Positions 33,058 to 40,484 of a stretch of DNA of 64,000 bases are shown here, one piece after another (position 1 is the first letter of the stretch; every line of letters begins with the position of its first letter). Where the stretch lies: assembly GCA_029781975.1 (NCBI GenBank), contig JAKOVQ010000016.1, positions 186,001-250,000 of the forward strand, read 5' to 3'. This DNA comes from Acidobacteriota bacterium. Its GTDB lineage: Bacteria; Acidobacteriota; Thermoanaerobaculia; UBA5066. The notes beneath the pieces are model-generated. The model did no database searches. It was not told the origin of the DNA and was given only the letters and a program-made list of their open reading frames with translations. Both the position numbers and the translations under genes were made by a program.

Positions 33058-34205
33058 CCGGCGCCGATCCCGTCGCGGAGACCCTCGCGGCGCTCGGCTT
33101 CCCGCCGGGCGAGCTGCCGCGCGCCGGAGCGCTCGACGCCCTCCATCTCCGCTTCTCCGGCGCGGTCCCCTATCACCCCACGCCGCCGCGCGCGCGACAT
33201 CCGCGAGAGGTCCTCGCCGCGTGGCTCGAGACGGGGGCGGGGACGTCGGGGGGCGAGAGGAGCCTCGCGTTCGCCGCCCTCGCCCGTGCGCTCGGCCTCG
33301 CCGTCACCCCGGCCGGGGCGGTCCTCCCCGGGGGGCGGCCCCACGCCCTCCTCCTCGTCGAGTCGGGCCGCGGGCCGCGCGCGCTCGTCGATCCCGCCCT
33401 GCCCGTCCCGGCCGTCCTCCCGCTCGAGCCCCTCCCCGTCGACCTCGCGAGCCCGATCGGCAGGCTGTCTGTCGTCCGGAAGGGCCCGGAGCTCGAGCTG
33501 GTCGCCGAGCGACGGGGGGCGGCGCGGACCCTCCTCCGGACGGCTCTCGCGCCCGTCACGGACGCCGCGCTCGCGGGACCGGGCGCTCCGGCCGGCCTCC
33601 CGCCAGGGGCGCTCCTCCGCTTCCTCGAGGACCGGACCCTCGCGTGGAGCGGGGGCCGACTCACCCTCTCGGATGCCTGGAGCCGGCTCGAGCTCCCGGT
33701 GAGCGCCAGGGACGCATCGACGCTCGCAGGGCTCTTCGGCGAGCCGCTTCCCGCCGGCGTCGAGGACGCGACGCCCGAACCGCCGGCGGAGGCGTCCCTC
33801 ACCGCGTACCACGCCGTCGCCGCGCCCTCGGAGGAGCTCCTGGCCAGGCTCCGGAGCCTCGCGGGGCACCGGGCCCGCCTCGAGCCCGGAGCGCTCGACG
33901 GAGGCGTCGAGCCGCGGGAGGACGGGTTCTGCTGGACGCTGCGGGCTGCGGAGGGAGAGCTGCTCCGCGGGGAGGAGGTCCGCTTCCTCGACGACGGCGC
34001 CGAGGTGACCCTGTCCGGTCCCGGACCCGTCGCCCGGAAGCGCTACCGGGTCGAGCCTGCCGACGGCGGCGGGTCGCGCCTCTCGGTCCGCGCGACGCTC
34101 GCTCCCCCGGTCCCGGTCCGCGGCCCGAACGACGGGACGCGACGGACGCTCGTCTTCCTCCTCGTCTCCGAGCTCGTCGCCCTCGCCCGCGACGGCGCCC
34201 GCTGA
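33054..34205 (+). CDS. Acetyltransferase-like/SRPBCC-like two-domain protein, unknown function
   Basis: A 383-aa soluble protein translationally coupled to pdxT (GTGA). The first half resembles arylamine N-acetyltransferase in layout: LDALHLRFSGAVPYHP, then SLAFAALARALGLAVTPAG, then HALLLVE...RALVDPALP. Where that family has its catalytic Cys (GGxCFE) it has GTSGGE, so the nucleophile is missing. The C-terminal about 130 residues (from YHAVAAPSEELL) look like an SRPBCC/START-type ligand-binding domain. Both domain assignments are by eye and moderate. A role linked to PLP is suggested only by position. Confidence 0.6.
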   Translation: MTGADPVAETLAALGFPPGELPRAGALDALHLRFSGAVPYHPTPPRARHPREVLAAWLETGAGTSGGERSLAFAALARALGLAVTPAGAVLPGGRPHALLLVESGRGPRALVDPALPVPAVLPLEPLPVDLASPIGRLSVVRKGPELELVAERRGAARTLLRTALAPVTDAALAGPGAPAGLPPGALLRFLEDRTLAWSGGRLTLSDAWSRLELPVSARDASTLAGLFGEPLPAGVEDATPEPPAEASLTAYHAVAAPSEELLARLRSLAGHRARLEPGALDGGVEPREDGFCWTLRAAEGELLRGEEVRFLDDGAEVTLSGPGPVARKRYRVEPADGGGSRLSVRATLAPPVPVRGPNDGTRRTLVFLLVSELVALARDGAR

Positions 34206-34246
34206 GCGCAGTCCCGCCGTCCGGGCGGCACCGGGCGGAGGCCGAG

Positions 34247-35011
34247 CTACCCGAATCGCAGCTCGTCGCCGTCCTGGAGGAGGCGGATGCGCGCCTCGCC
34301 CAGGGCGGCGAGGTCTTCCTTCAGCTCGTCCAGAGAGGGCGGCTTCATGTGGTAGAGGTTCACGGGGACGCCGGGCGGGAACTTGGTCATCTCCCGGCGG
34401 AGCGAGGCGGGCGTCAGGTGCTTCGAGACGTCGGCGATGCGGGCCATGCTGTCGGGGAACGAGCACTCGACGAAGATCGCCTCGAGGCGCGGGGCGCCCC
34501 GCGCGAGCTCCCAGATCGCCTCGGTCGGCCCCGTGTCGCTCGAGAAGACGACCTGGACCGTCCCGTCGGAGAGGAGGTATCCGAACGTCGGGACGACGTG
34601 GGTCACGGGGACGGCGACGCCCGTCAGCCCGCCCACCCGGAAGGGGACGCCCACGTCGATCGCCCGGAACGTCACGGCGGGGAGGAGGTGCGTCGGGATC
34701 CTCGTGAAGTCGGGCCAGAGCGCGTCGTTGAAGAGGTGCTGCTGGAGCAGGGTCGTCACCTCGCGCGGCGCGACGATCTCGATCGCCTGCTCCGTCTTCC
34801 CGAAGACGTTCTCGACCAGGAACGGGAGCGAGGCGACGTGGTCCATGTGGGAGTGGGTCACGAGGATGGAGCGGACGCGCGCCTGCTCGTCGAGGGAGAG
34901 CGCGGTGGTGAGGGCCCCGGCGTCGAGCGCGACGGTGCCGTCGATCAGGAACGAGGTCTGCCGGTGCCGGGGCGAGGAGCCCCCGTACGCCCCGAGGACG
35001 CGAATCTGCAC
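34247..35011 (-). CDS. Metallo-beta-lactamase-fold hydrolase, class II cyclic nucleotide phosphodiesterase-like
   Basis: A 254-aa MBL-fold protein. The zinc motif ILVTHSHMDHVASLPFL resembles the class II 3',5'-cyclic-nucleotide phosphodiesterase signature. VPVTHVVPTFGYLL, VVFSSDTGPTEAIWE (Asp ligand), IFVECSFPD and NLYHMKPP supply the remaining ligands. It could hydrolyse a cyclic nucleotide or another phosphodiester; RNase Z-like activity is an alternative. It lies downstream of the envelope genes but has its own -10-like TAGAAT 6 bp before the GTG. Confidence 0.8.
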   Translation of the reverse strand: MQIRVLGAYGGSSPRHRQTSFLIDGTVALDAGALTTALSLDEQARVRSILVTHSHMDHVASLPFLVENVFGKTEQAIEIVAPREVTTLLQQHLFNDALWPDFTRIPTHLLPAVTFRAIDVGVPFRVGGLTGVAVPVTHVVPTFGYLLSDGTVQVVFSSDTGPTEAIWELARGAPRLEAIFVECSFPDSMARIADVSKHLTPASLRREMTKFPPGVPVNLYHMKPPSLDELKEDLAALGEARIRLLQDGDELRFG

Positions 35012-35017
35012 GGTCGC

Positions 35018-35023
35018 ATTCTA
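35018..35023 (-). promoter_or_regulatory. -10-like TAGAAT six bases before the start codon
   Basis: TAGAAT (five of six) sits 6 nt before GTG 35011 in GC-rich DNA, with no Shine-Dalgarno between. This fits leaderless initiation. Confidence 0.45.
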
Positions 35024-35063
35024 GGACGGTCGGGGGACCCTCGGGGTGACGCCGGTCACGATT

Positions 35064-35106
35064 CCCGGCCGCCGGGGCTCGCGCCGGGCGGAGCGGCGCG
35101 GCCGGG
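35064..35106 (-). terminator. Inverted repeat after the propeller-barrel gene
   Basis: Perfect 9-bp arms (CCCGGCCGC and GCGGCCGGG) separated by 25 nt lie just beyond the stop of the 964-aa gene. There is no T-tract, so it may be a processing or pausing hairpin and not a true terminator. Confidence 0.3.
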
Positions 35107-35108
35107 GA

Positions 35109-38003
35109 CTAGAAGGTCCCGCTCCCGATGTAGAAGCTGACCTGCCAGTCGGAGGTGTTCTTGAAGTCCCAGAGGCGGGCGAAGTCGACGTTCCAGGGGA
35201 TCCCGAGGAAGAAGACGGTGAAGCCGGCGCCGTAGGCGGAGCGTCCGTCCTTCAGCTGTCCGTCCACGGCGAAGTGGAAGTCCTGGTCCTTCAGCCACGC
35301 GGCGCCGATGTCGAAGAAGATCCGCCCCCGGACCCCGGAGAAGTTGAGTCCGAACCCCGTGGCCAGGACGTCGATGAGCGGGAAGCGGAACTCCGAGTTG
35401 ACGTAGAAGGCCCGGTTGCCGATCTGGGTCCTGTAGTCGGCGCCGCGGAGGGTGTCGAGGCCGCCGAAGTAGAAGACGGTCGGCGCGTTCCCCTCGGAGC
35501 GCCCGCCGAAGCCGCGGAAGGCGAAGAGGGTCCGCCGCGAGATCGGAACGTAGGCGCGGGCCTCGCCGTAGACGTCCGACGTCAGGGTGCCGCCGTCGCG
35601 GAAGTCGGGGAGGTACCGGAACGCCCCGGTCAGGAGCTGCCCGCCGTGGGGGCCGAACGACCGGTAGCGGACCGAGTCGAACGTGAAGCCGGCGCCGGCC
35701 TGGAGCGTGTTGTCGGTCCGGGCCTCGTAGGTGGTGACCTGCGTCCCGTCGATGTTGTAGGCGAGGAGCGGGACGTCGAGCGTCCGGGAGAGCCCGCCCA
35801 GGAGCCCCTCCACCCGCGTGTACCGGTTGATCGGGTACGAGAGGATCCCGTCGAGGCCGGTCTCCTTGAAGATCCGGTCTCCCTGGACGTACGTCCCCTG
35901 CTGGTAGTCGACGCCGACGAAGTAGCTCCGGTTGTCGTAGGCGTGGAGCCCCCACTGGAGGCGGCGGGCCATGTTGAAGTAGACGAGGTCGAGGTTCGAG
36001 TAGCCGGCGATGGAGTCCCACCGGAAGAGGACCCGGCGGTCGCCGAGCATGTCCGAGAAGCTGAGGTAGATGCTGGAGACGAACGTCCCGTCGGAGCTGA
36101 CGCCGGCGTTCACACCCGCGTCGTCGACGAAGAGCTTGAACTTGACCTTTCCGAGCTTGTCGGGGTCGACCGTCACCTCGACGGCGGGGACGAAGCCGGC
36201 CACCGCCCCCTGGAGCATCGGCTGCGGCGGCAGCGCTTTCTCCTCCAGCTTCCGGAGCGGCTTCTTGGCGTCGGCCATGTAGAGCTGGAAGCGCCCCGCC
36301 TGGTATCCGGTGAAGAGGACCTTCTCCTGGCCGTCGGGCCCGACGAAGGGGGCCGGGCCGATGGCGGCCCCGATGACGTCGGTGTACTGGTAGAGCTCGC
36401 CGGTCGCGAGGTCCTGGGCGTAGACGTTGAAGATGCCCCCCCGCGACGACGCGAAGTAGAGCCGCTTGCCGTCGGCGGAGAGCGCCGCGTCCTCGTCGTT
36501 CGCCTCGCCCCACGTCACCTGCTCCACCTTGGAGGGGTCGTCCACCGGGAAGCGGACGATCTTCGTCAGGCCGGCGACGATCTTCGAGTGGTAGACGTAC
36601 TTCCCGTCCGGGGAGTAGACGGGGGCCGTGTCGTAGGCCTCGTCGTTGGTGAGGTTCGTCACCTCACGCGTCGCCAGGTCGATGGTGAAGATGTCGCGCG
36701 AGTTGTTCGCGATCCCCGAGAAGATGACCTTCGTCCCGTCGGGCGAGAAGGAGGGGGAGAGCGGCATGTCCGCCCCCACCTTGATCCGCGACAGGAGCTT
36801 GCCGTTCCGGGCCGAGAAGATCATCAGCTGCCGGCCGCGCTCGCGCCGGGCGAAGACGGCGATCCGGTCGCCGTCGGGGGCGAAGGAGAGGTCGCGGCCG
36901 CTCTCGGCCCCCTGCGTGAGGAACTGTGCCGAGATGTACTCGTACTTCGTGGTCCGGCCCGGCGTCAGGTCCTTGTAGAGCCGCCGCGTCTTGGCGGAGA
37001 AGAGCGCGATGTCGATGTCGTCCTTGTAGGTCGTCAGCGTCGCCACGAACTCGCCCGAGGGCGACGGCGCGGCGCCCACCTCGTAGGAGGCGCGCGCGCC
37101 GGGGCCGACGCGGTAGCGCTCCCCGTACTCGGACGCCTCTCCCTTCACGGCGAGAAGGGGGAGGTACTTCCGGCGGAGGTAGCGCCGGAACTTCAGGTCG
37201 AAGTCGTCGGGCTCGACCTCGAAGGCGCGCTTCAGGGCCGTCGCCACGTCGCGGCCGAGGAACGACCGGAACTCGAAGATCAGCTCCCGGACGGCGTCGC
37301 GCCCCCACTCGGACTCGATGAACTCGAAGAACGCGTGGCCGTAGCGGTAGGCCGGGTAGCCGCTGATGTCGACCCGGGTGATCGGGGGGATCTGGTCGGA
37401 GTTGACCGCGTCCCGCAGGAACATCCGGTCCTTCTCGTCCTCGTCGTTGGCGAAGTAGGACGCCATCCCCTCCATGAACCAGGTGGGGACCGGGGTCGTC
37501 AGGACGCGTCCGAGCCTGCCGCCGAAGAGGATCTCGTACTGGAAGATGTGGGTCAGCTCGTGCTGGATGAGGGCCTGGAGCTTCTCGTCCGGCAGGTCGA
37601 TCGGGAGGACCATCCGGTTCCGGGCCGGCTCGGCGAACGCCCCCACCCCCTCGGGGATGAAGTTCAGGATGACGTTGTTCTGCTCGAAGTCCGAGTGGCT
37701 CGCGTAGTAGAGGAGGGGGATCGGCTTCGGGACCTGGTAGTTGAGGCGCCGGGAGAGCTCGTCGTAGGCCGACTCGGCCATCGACGCCACCTTCCCGAGC
37801 GCCTTCTTCTCGCGGTCGTAGTGGTAGATCTGGAAGTGCGTCGACGCGTAGACGCTCCACGTGAAGGTGTCGTAGACGATCTTGTTCTGGCCCTGGGCGC
37901 GGGCCGGCCCCGGAACGAGGAGGAGGGCGGCCGCCGCCGCGGTCGAGAGGGCCGCCGAGAGGGCCGAGACCGCCCTCCCCGCGGCGCGCCTAGTCGAAGA
38001 CAT
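35109..38003 (-). CDS. Secreted metallopeptidase/beta-propeller/outer-membrane barrel fusion protein
   Basis: A 964-aa envelope protein with several parts. A signal peptide covers about residues 1-37 (cleavage after PARAQ). A gluzincin-like peptidase domain has HELTH at 148-152 and Glu178 in WFMEGMASYF as the likely third zinc ligand. A TolB/PD40-type propeller (about 300-600) has repeats such as SPSFSPDGTKVIFSG, APVYSPDGKYVYHSK and AALSADGKRLYFAS. A C-terminal barrel (about 660-964) resembles Omp85/surface-antigen strands, contains FYFGGLDTLRGADYRTQIGNR and ends in Phe. The protein is probably anchored in the outer membrane with the peptidase in the periplasm. It overlaps the upstream gene by 14 bp. 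Substrate is unknown. Confidence 0.82.
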   Translation of the reverse strand: MSSTRRAAGRAVSALSAALSTAAAAALLLVPGPARAQGQNKIVYDTFTWSVYASTHFQIYHYDREKKALGKVASMAESAYDELSRRLNYQVPKPIPLLYYASHSDFEQNNVILNFIPEGVGAFAEPARNRMVLPIDLPDEKLQALIQHELTHIFQYEILFGGRLGRVLTTPVPTWFMEGMASYFANDEDEKDRMFLRDAVNSDQIPPITRVDISGYPAYRYGHAFFEFIESEWGRDAVRELIFEFRSFLGRDVATALKRAFEVEPDDFDLKFRRYLRRKYLPLLAVKGEASEYGERYRVGPGARASYEVGAAPSPSGEFVATLTTYKDDIDIALFSAKTRRLYKDLTPGRTTKYEYISAQFLTQGAESGRDLSFAPDGDRIAVFARRERGRQLMIFSARNGKLLSRIKVGADMPLSPSFSPDGTKVIFSGIANNSRDIFTIDLATREVTNLTNDEAYDTAPVYSPDGKYVYHSKIVAGLTKIVRFPVDDPSKVEQVTWGEANDEDAALSADGKRLYFASSRGGIFNVYAQDLATGELYQYTDVIGAAIGPAPFVGPDGQEKVLFTGYQAGRFQLYMADAKKPLRKLEEKALPPQPMLQGAVAGFVPAVEVTVDPDKLGKVKFKLFVDDAGVNAGVSSDGTFVSSIYLSFSDMLGDRRVLFRWDSIAGYSNLDLVYFNMARRLQWGLHAYDNRSYFVGVDYQQGTYVQGDRIFKETGLDGILSYPINRYTRVEGLLGGLSRTLDVPLLAYNIDGTQVTTYEARTDNTLQAGAGFTFDSVRYRSFGPHGGQLLTGAFRYLPDFRDGGTLTSDVYGEARAYVPISRRTLFAFRGFGGRSEGNAPTVFYFGGLDTLRGADYRTQIGNRAFYVNSEFRFPLIDVLATGFGLNFSGVRGRIFFDIGAAWLKDQDFHFAVDGQLKDGRSAYGAGFTVFFLGIPWNVDFARLWDFKNTSDWQVSFYIGSGTF

Positions 38004-38709
38004 AGCGGTTGGCCTCCCGCTCCCTGACGACGAAGAGGCCGAGGAGCTGGTTCTCGAGGGCGAAGAGGTTCTCGAAGAGGCCGACCATCTCGTCCACGGC
38101 GCGGCGCGGCTTCTCCTTGGAGTCCTTGAAGGTCTCCTGGAAGAGCTTCGCTCCCGTCCGCCCGTCGAAGGCCAGGACGGTCACCTCGAACGTGAACCCG
38201 GTCGACTCGACGAGGACCTGCCGGTAGTAGGTCCGGCGGTCGATCGGGCTGACGTACTCCTCGGTCTTGTACCCCGACTTGTCCTCGACCTTGAAGTCGA
38301 CGATCCCCGAGAGGACGATGTCCGCGCCCAGGCGGGCGCCGAGCGCCTTCCAGAACTCGGTCGCCTCGCCGAGGTCCTTCAGGTTGCTCGCCGGGAGCTT
38401 CACGTCGGCCGGCATGGTGACGACGGTCATCTTCGTCCGCTTCGCCAGCTGCTTGCCGAAGTGGCGCCGGAACTCGGTGTCCAGGTCGAGGTCCCGGTAC
38501 CGCGCCGAGTCCTTCCTCTCGGTGAGCTTGGAGGCGACGAGGAAGGGGGCGAGGGTGATCCGCTCGCGGCCGGTCACCGCGAGCTTCGGGCGGAGCGGGA
38601 GCTTGAGCCGGACCTCCCCCGCGCCGGCGGCGAGCGGCCGGGCGGGAAGCACGGCGGCGAGAGAGGCCAGCGCGGTGGCCGCGGCGAGCAGGCGACGGGA
38701 CGCTCTCAT
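37990..38709 (-). CDS. Secreted protein of unknown function
   Basis: A 239-aa protein with a signal peptide (MRASRRLLAAATALASLAAVLPARPLAAG). The mature part has RITLAPFLVASKLTER, LGADIVLSGIVDFKVED, and TGFTFEVTVLAFDGRTGAKLFQETF. This is an alternating layout similar to CsgG/FlgT-like or penicillin-binding-protein-activator lipoproteins, but I do not see a certain family match, and there is no lipobox Cys. ATG 38709 overlaps the TPR lipoprotein stop (ATGA), and its own 3' end overlaps the large barrel protein gene. All three are probably one transcript and one envelope module. Confidence 0.75.
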   Translation of the reverse strand: MRASRRLLAAATALASLAAVLPARPLAAGAGEVRLKLPLRPKLAVTGRERITLAPFLVASKLTERKDSARYRDLDLDTEFRRHFGKQLAKRTKMTVVTMPADVKLPASNLKDLGEATEFWKALGARLGADIVLSGIVDFKVEDKSGYKTEEYVSPIDRRTYYRQVLVESTGFTFEVTVLAFDGRTGAKLFQETFKDSKEKPRRAVDEMVGLFENLFALENQLLGLFVVREREANRYVFD

Positions 38710-39257
38710 CTCGGGGTCGGCGTGGGAGTCGGTGCCGGCGGCGGCGCGGCGGGCGGTGCGGGGGCCGGCGCTCCGGGGGGCGACGCCGGCTCGCCGGCCG
38801 GGGCGGCCACGGCCGGCGCCGCGTGCGTCCCGGGCTGCTCCGGCGTCGCGGCCGGGGCCGCGGGCGGCGGGGGCGACAGCGACGAGCCCCCCGCGCGCTG
38901 GAGGGCCGTGTAGTACTCCGCGAAGCGGGCGTAGTTCCGCTTGATGTACGAGTCCTGGGGCTGGAGCGCCAGCGCCTTCTTGTACGCCGAGAGGGCCCGG
39001 GCGGGCTCCCCCACGGCCTCGAGCGCGACCGCGAGGTTGTTCTGGATCTGGGCGTCCTCGGGGGCGAGCTCCGCCGCCTTCTGGAAGCGGAAGAGGGCCT
39101 CCCGCCAGAACCCCTTCTTCGCCATCTGCGCGCCGTACGCCTTCTGGGACTTCGCGTCGCTCTTCGGGACCGACGCGCACCCCGCGGCTCCCGCGAGCGC
39201 CAGGGCGAGGGCCCCCGCGAGCGGGGCGGTGCGCGAGCGGCGGCTGATCCTCTGCAC
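38706..39257 (-). CDS. TPR-repeat lipoprotein
   Basis: A protein of about 183 aa with a lipoprotein signal (RISRRSRTAPLAGALALALAGAAGC) and about three TPR-like helical pairs (GFWREALFRFQKAAELAPED, QIQNNLAVALEAVGEPARALSAYKKALALQPQD). A long Pro/Ala-rich tail follows. TPR domains bind partner proteins, so it may scaffold the two envelope proteins encoded downstream. I prefer GTG 39257 because a TATAAT -10 covers the earlier starts; ATG 39269 and GTG 39281 are alternatives in frame. Confidence 0.78.
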   Translation of the reverse strand: MQRISRRSRTAPLAGALALALAGAAGCASVPKSDAKSQKAYGAQMAKKGFWREALFRFQKAAELAPEDAQIQNNLAVALEAVGEPARALSAYKKALALQPQDSYIKRNYARFAEYYTALQRAGGSSLSPPPPAAPAATPEQPGTHAAPAVAAPAGEPASPPGAPAPAPPAAPPPAPTPTPTPR

Positions 39258-39267
39258 GGGCGGGGGC

Positions 39268-39275
39268 ATTATAGT
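39268..39275. promoter_or_regulatory. Overlapping divergent -10 elements for dprA and the envelope operon
   Basis: The same eight bases read TATAAT on the minus strand (39273-39268) and TATAGT on the plus strand (39270-39275). No good -35 is seen on either side. Polymerase could use only one direction at a time, so dprA and the envelope operon may compete. Confidence 0.55.
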
Positions 39276-39298
39276 CGGCACCCTTCACCGGAGAGCCC

Positions 39299-40459
39299 AT
39301 GGAAAGCAATCCCGGGACCGTCCGCGCCGACCTCGAAACAGGCCTCGGCTTCTGCCTCCTGGCCCGCGGCGCGGCCGCGCGCGCCCTCCGAAGGCTCCTC
39401 GCCGCCCGGGGGAGCGCGGCGGCCGTCCTCGAGCTGTCTCCCGCGGAGGCCGCGGCGCTCGCCGGCGAACCCGTGGAGGTCGTCGCGCCCCTCCTCGCGC
39501 CGGAGCGGGCTCCCGGGCTCGCCGGACAGCTCCGGCGGGCCGCGGCGTGTGGCGCACGGACGATCCTCCTCACCGACCCCGAGTACCCGCCGCTCCTCAG
39601 GGAGACCGCCGACCCGCCTCCGGTCCTCGTCGCGCGCGGGCGGGAGCTCGGGGCGGGCCCGGCCGTGGCGGTCGTCGGCTCGCGCCGGGCGACGCGGGCG
39701 GGGCTCGAGGCCGCGCGCGTCCTCGCGGGAGGCCTCGCCCGGGCCGGGGTCACCGTCGTCTCGGGCTTCGCCCGCGGGATCGACGCGGCTGCCCACGCCG
39801 CCGCGCTCGACGCCGGCGGCACGACCTGGGCGGTCCTCGGCTGCGGCGCCGACGTCTGCTACCCGGCGGGACAGGCGGCGCTCCTCGACCGCGTCCTCGG
39901 CTCGGGCACCGTCCTCTCCGAGTGGCCCCTCGGGACGGAGCCGCTCCCGTTCCACTTCCCCGTCCGCAACAGGATCATCGCGGGGCTCTCGCGGATGGCC
40001 GTGGTCGTGGAGGCGGCCGAGCGGAGCGGATCGCTCATCACCGCCCGCTGCGCCGCCGAGGCGGGGCGGGACGTCGGCGCCGTCCCCGGGCCCGTCGCCT
40101 CCCCCGTCTCGGCCGGGACGAACGCCCTCCTGAAGGACGGGGCGATCCTCGTCCGCGACGCCGCGGACGTCCTCGCCGAGCTCCCCGGGGAGGACCGGTC
40201 GCGCCTCGGCCTCGCCGGGACGGCCGGCGTCCGTCCGGCGGCCCCCCGGGCCGGGGCCGCGCCGGAGGGGCTCGACCCGGACGCAGCGGCGGTCTGGAGC
40301 GCCCTCGACCCGCGCGAGGAGCGGGACGCGGACCTCCTCGCCGAGGCGTCGGGCCTCCCGGCCGACCGCCTTTCCGCGGCCCTCGTCCTCCTGGAGCTCC
40401 GGGGCCTCGCCGAAGCTCTCCCGGGGGCGCTTTTCGTCCGCCGCGCGGCGGGGGCTTGA
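39299..40459 (+). CDS. dprA: DNA processing protein DprA
   Basis: A 386-aa protein that binds incoming single-stranded DNA and loads RecA during natural transformation. The Rossmann-like core has AVVGSRRATRAGLEAA, VVSGFARGIDAAAHAAAL and PVRNRIIAGLSRMAVVVEAAERSGSLIT, followed by a winged-helix C-terminal domain (about residues 320-380). Extra residues precede the core as a SAM-like domain. GGAGAG precedes the ATG. It is followed by topA, a very common pairing. Confidence 0.95.
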   Translation: MESNPGTVRADLETGLGFCLLARGAAARALRRLLAARGSAAAVLELSPAEAAALAGEPVEVVAPLLAPERAPGLAGQLRRAAACGARTILLTDPEYPPLLRETADPPPVLVARGRELGAGPAVAVVGSRRATRAGLEAARVLAGGLARAGVTVVSGFARGIDAAAHAAALDAGGTTWAVLGCGADVCYPAGQAALLDRVLGSGTVLSEWPLGTEPLPFHFPVRNRIIAGLSRMAVVVEAAERSGSLITARCAAEAGRDVGAVPGPVASPVSAGTNALLKDGAILVRDAADVLAELPGEDRSRLGLAGTAGVRPAAPRAGAAPEGLDPDAAAVWSALDPREERDADLLAEASGLPADRLSAALVLLELRGLAEALPGALFVRRAAGA

Positions 40460-40484
40460 CAGGCGTGGCATCGTAACCGGCCCC

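Noticed and set aside
40456-40461. Perfect TTGACA upstream of topA
   Set aside because: No -10-like hexamer lies 15-19 nt downstream, and the bases overlap the dprA stop codon. Read-through from dprA is enough to explain topA expression.
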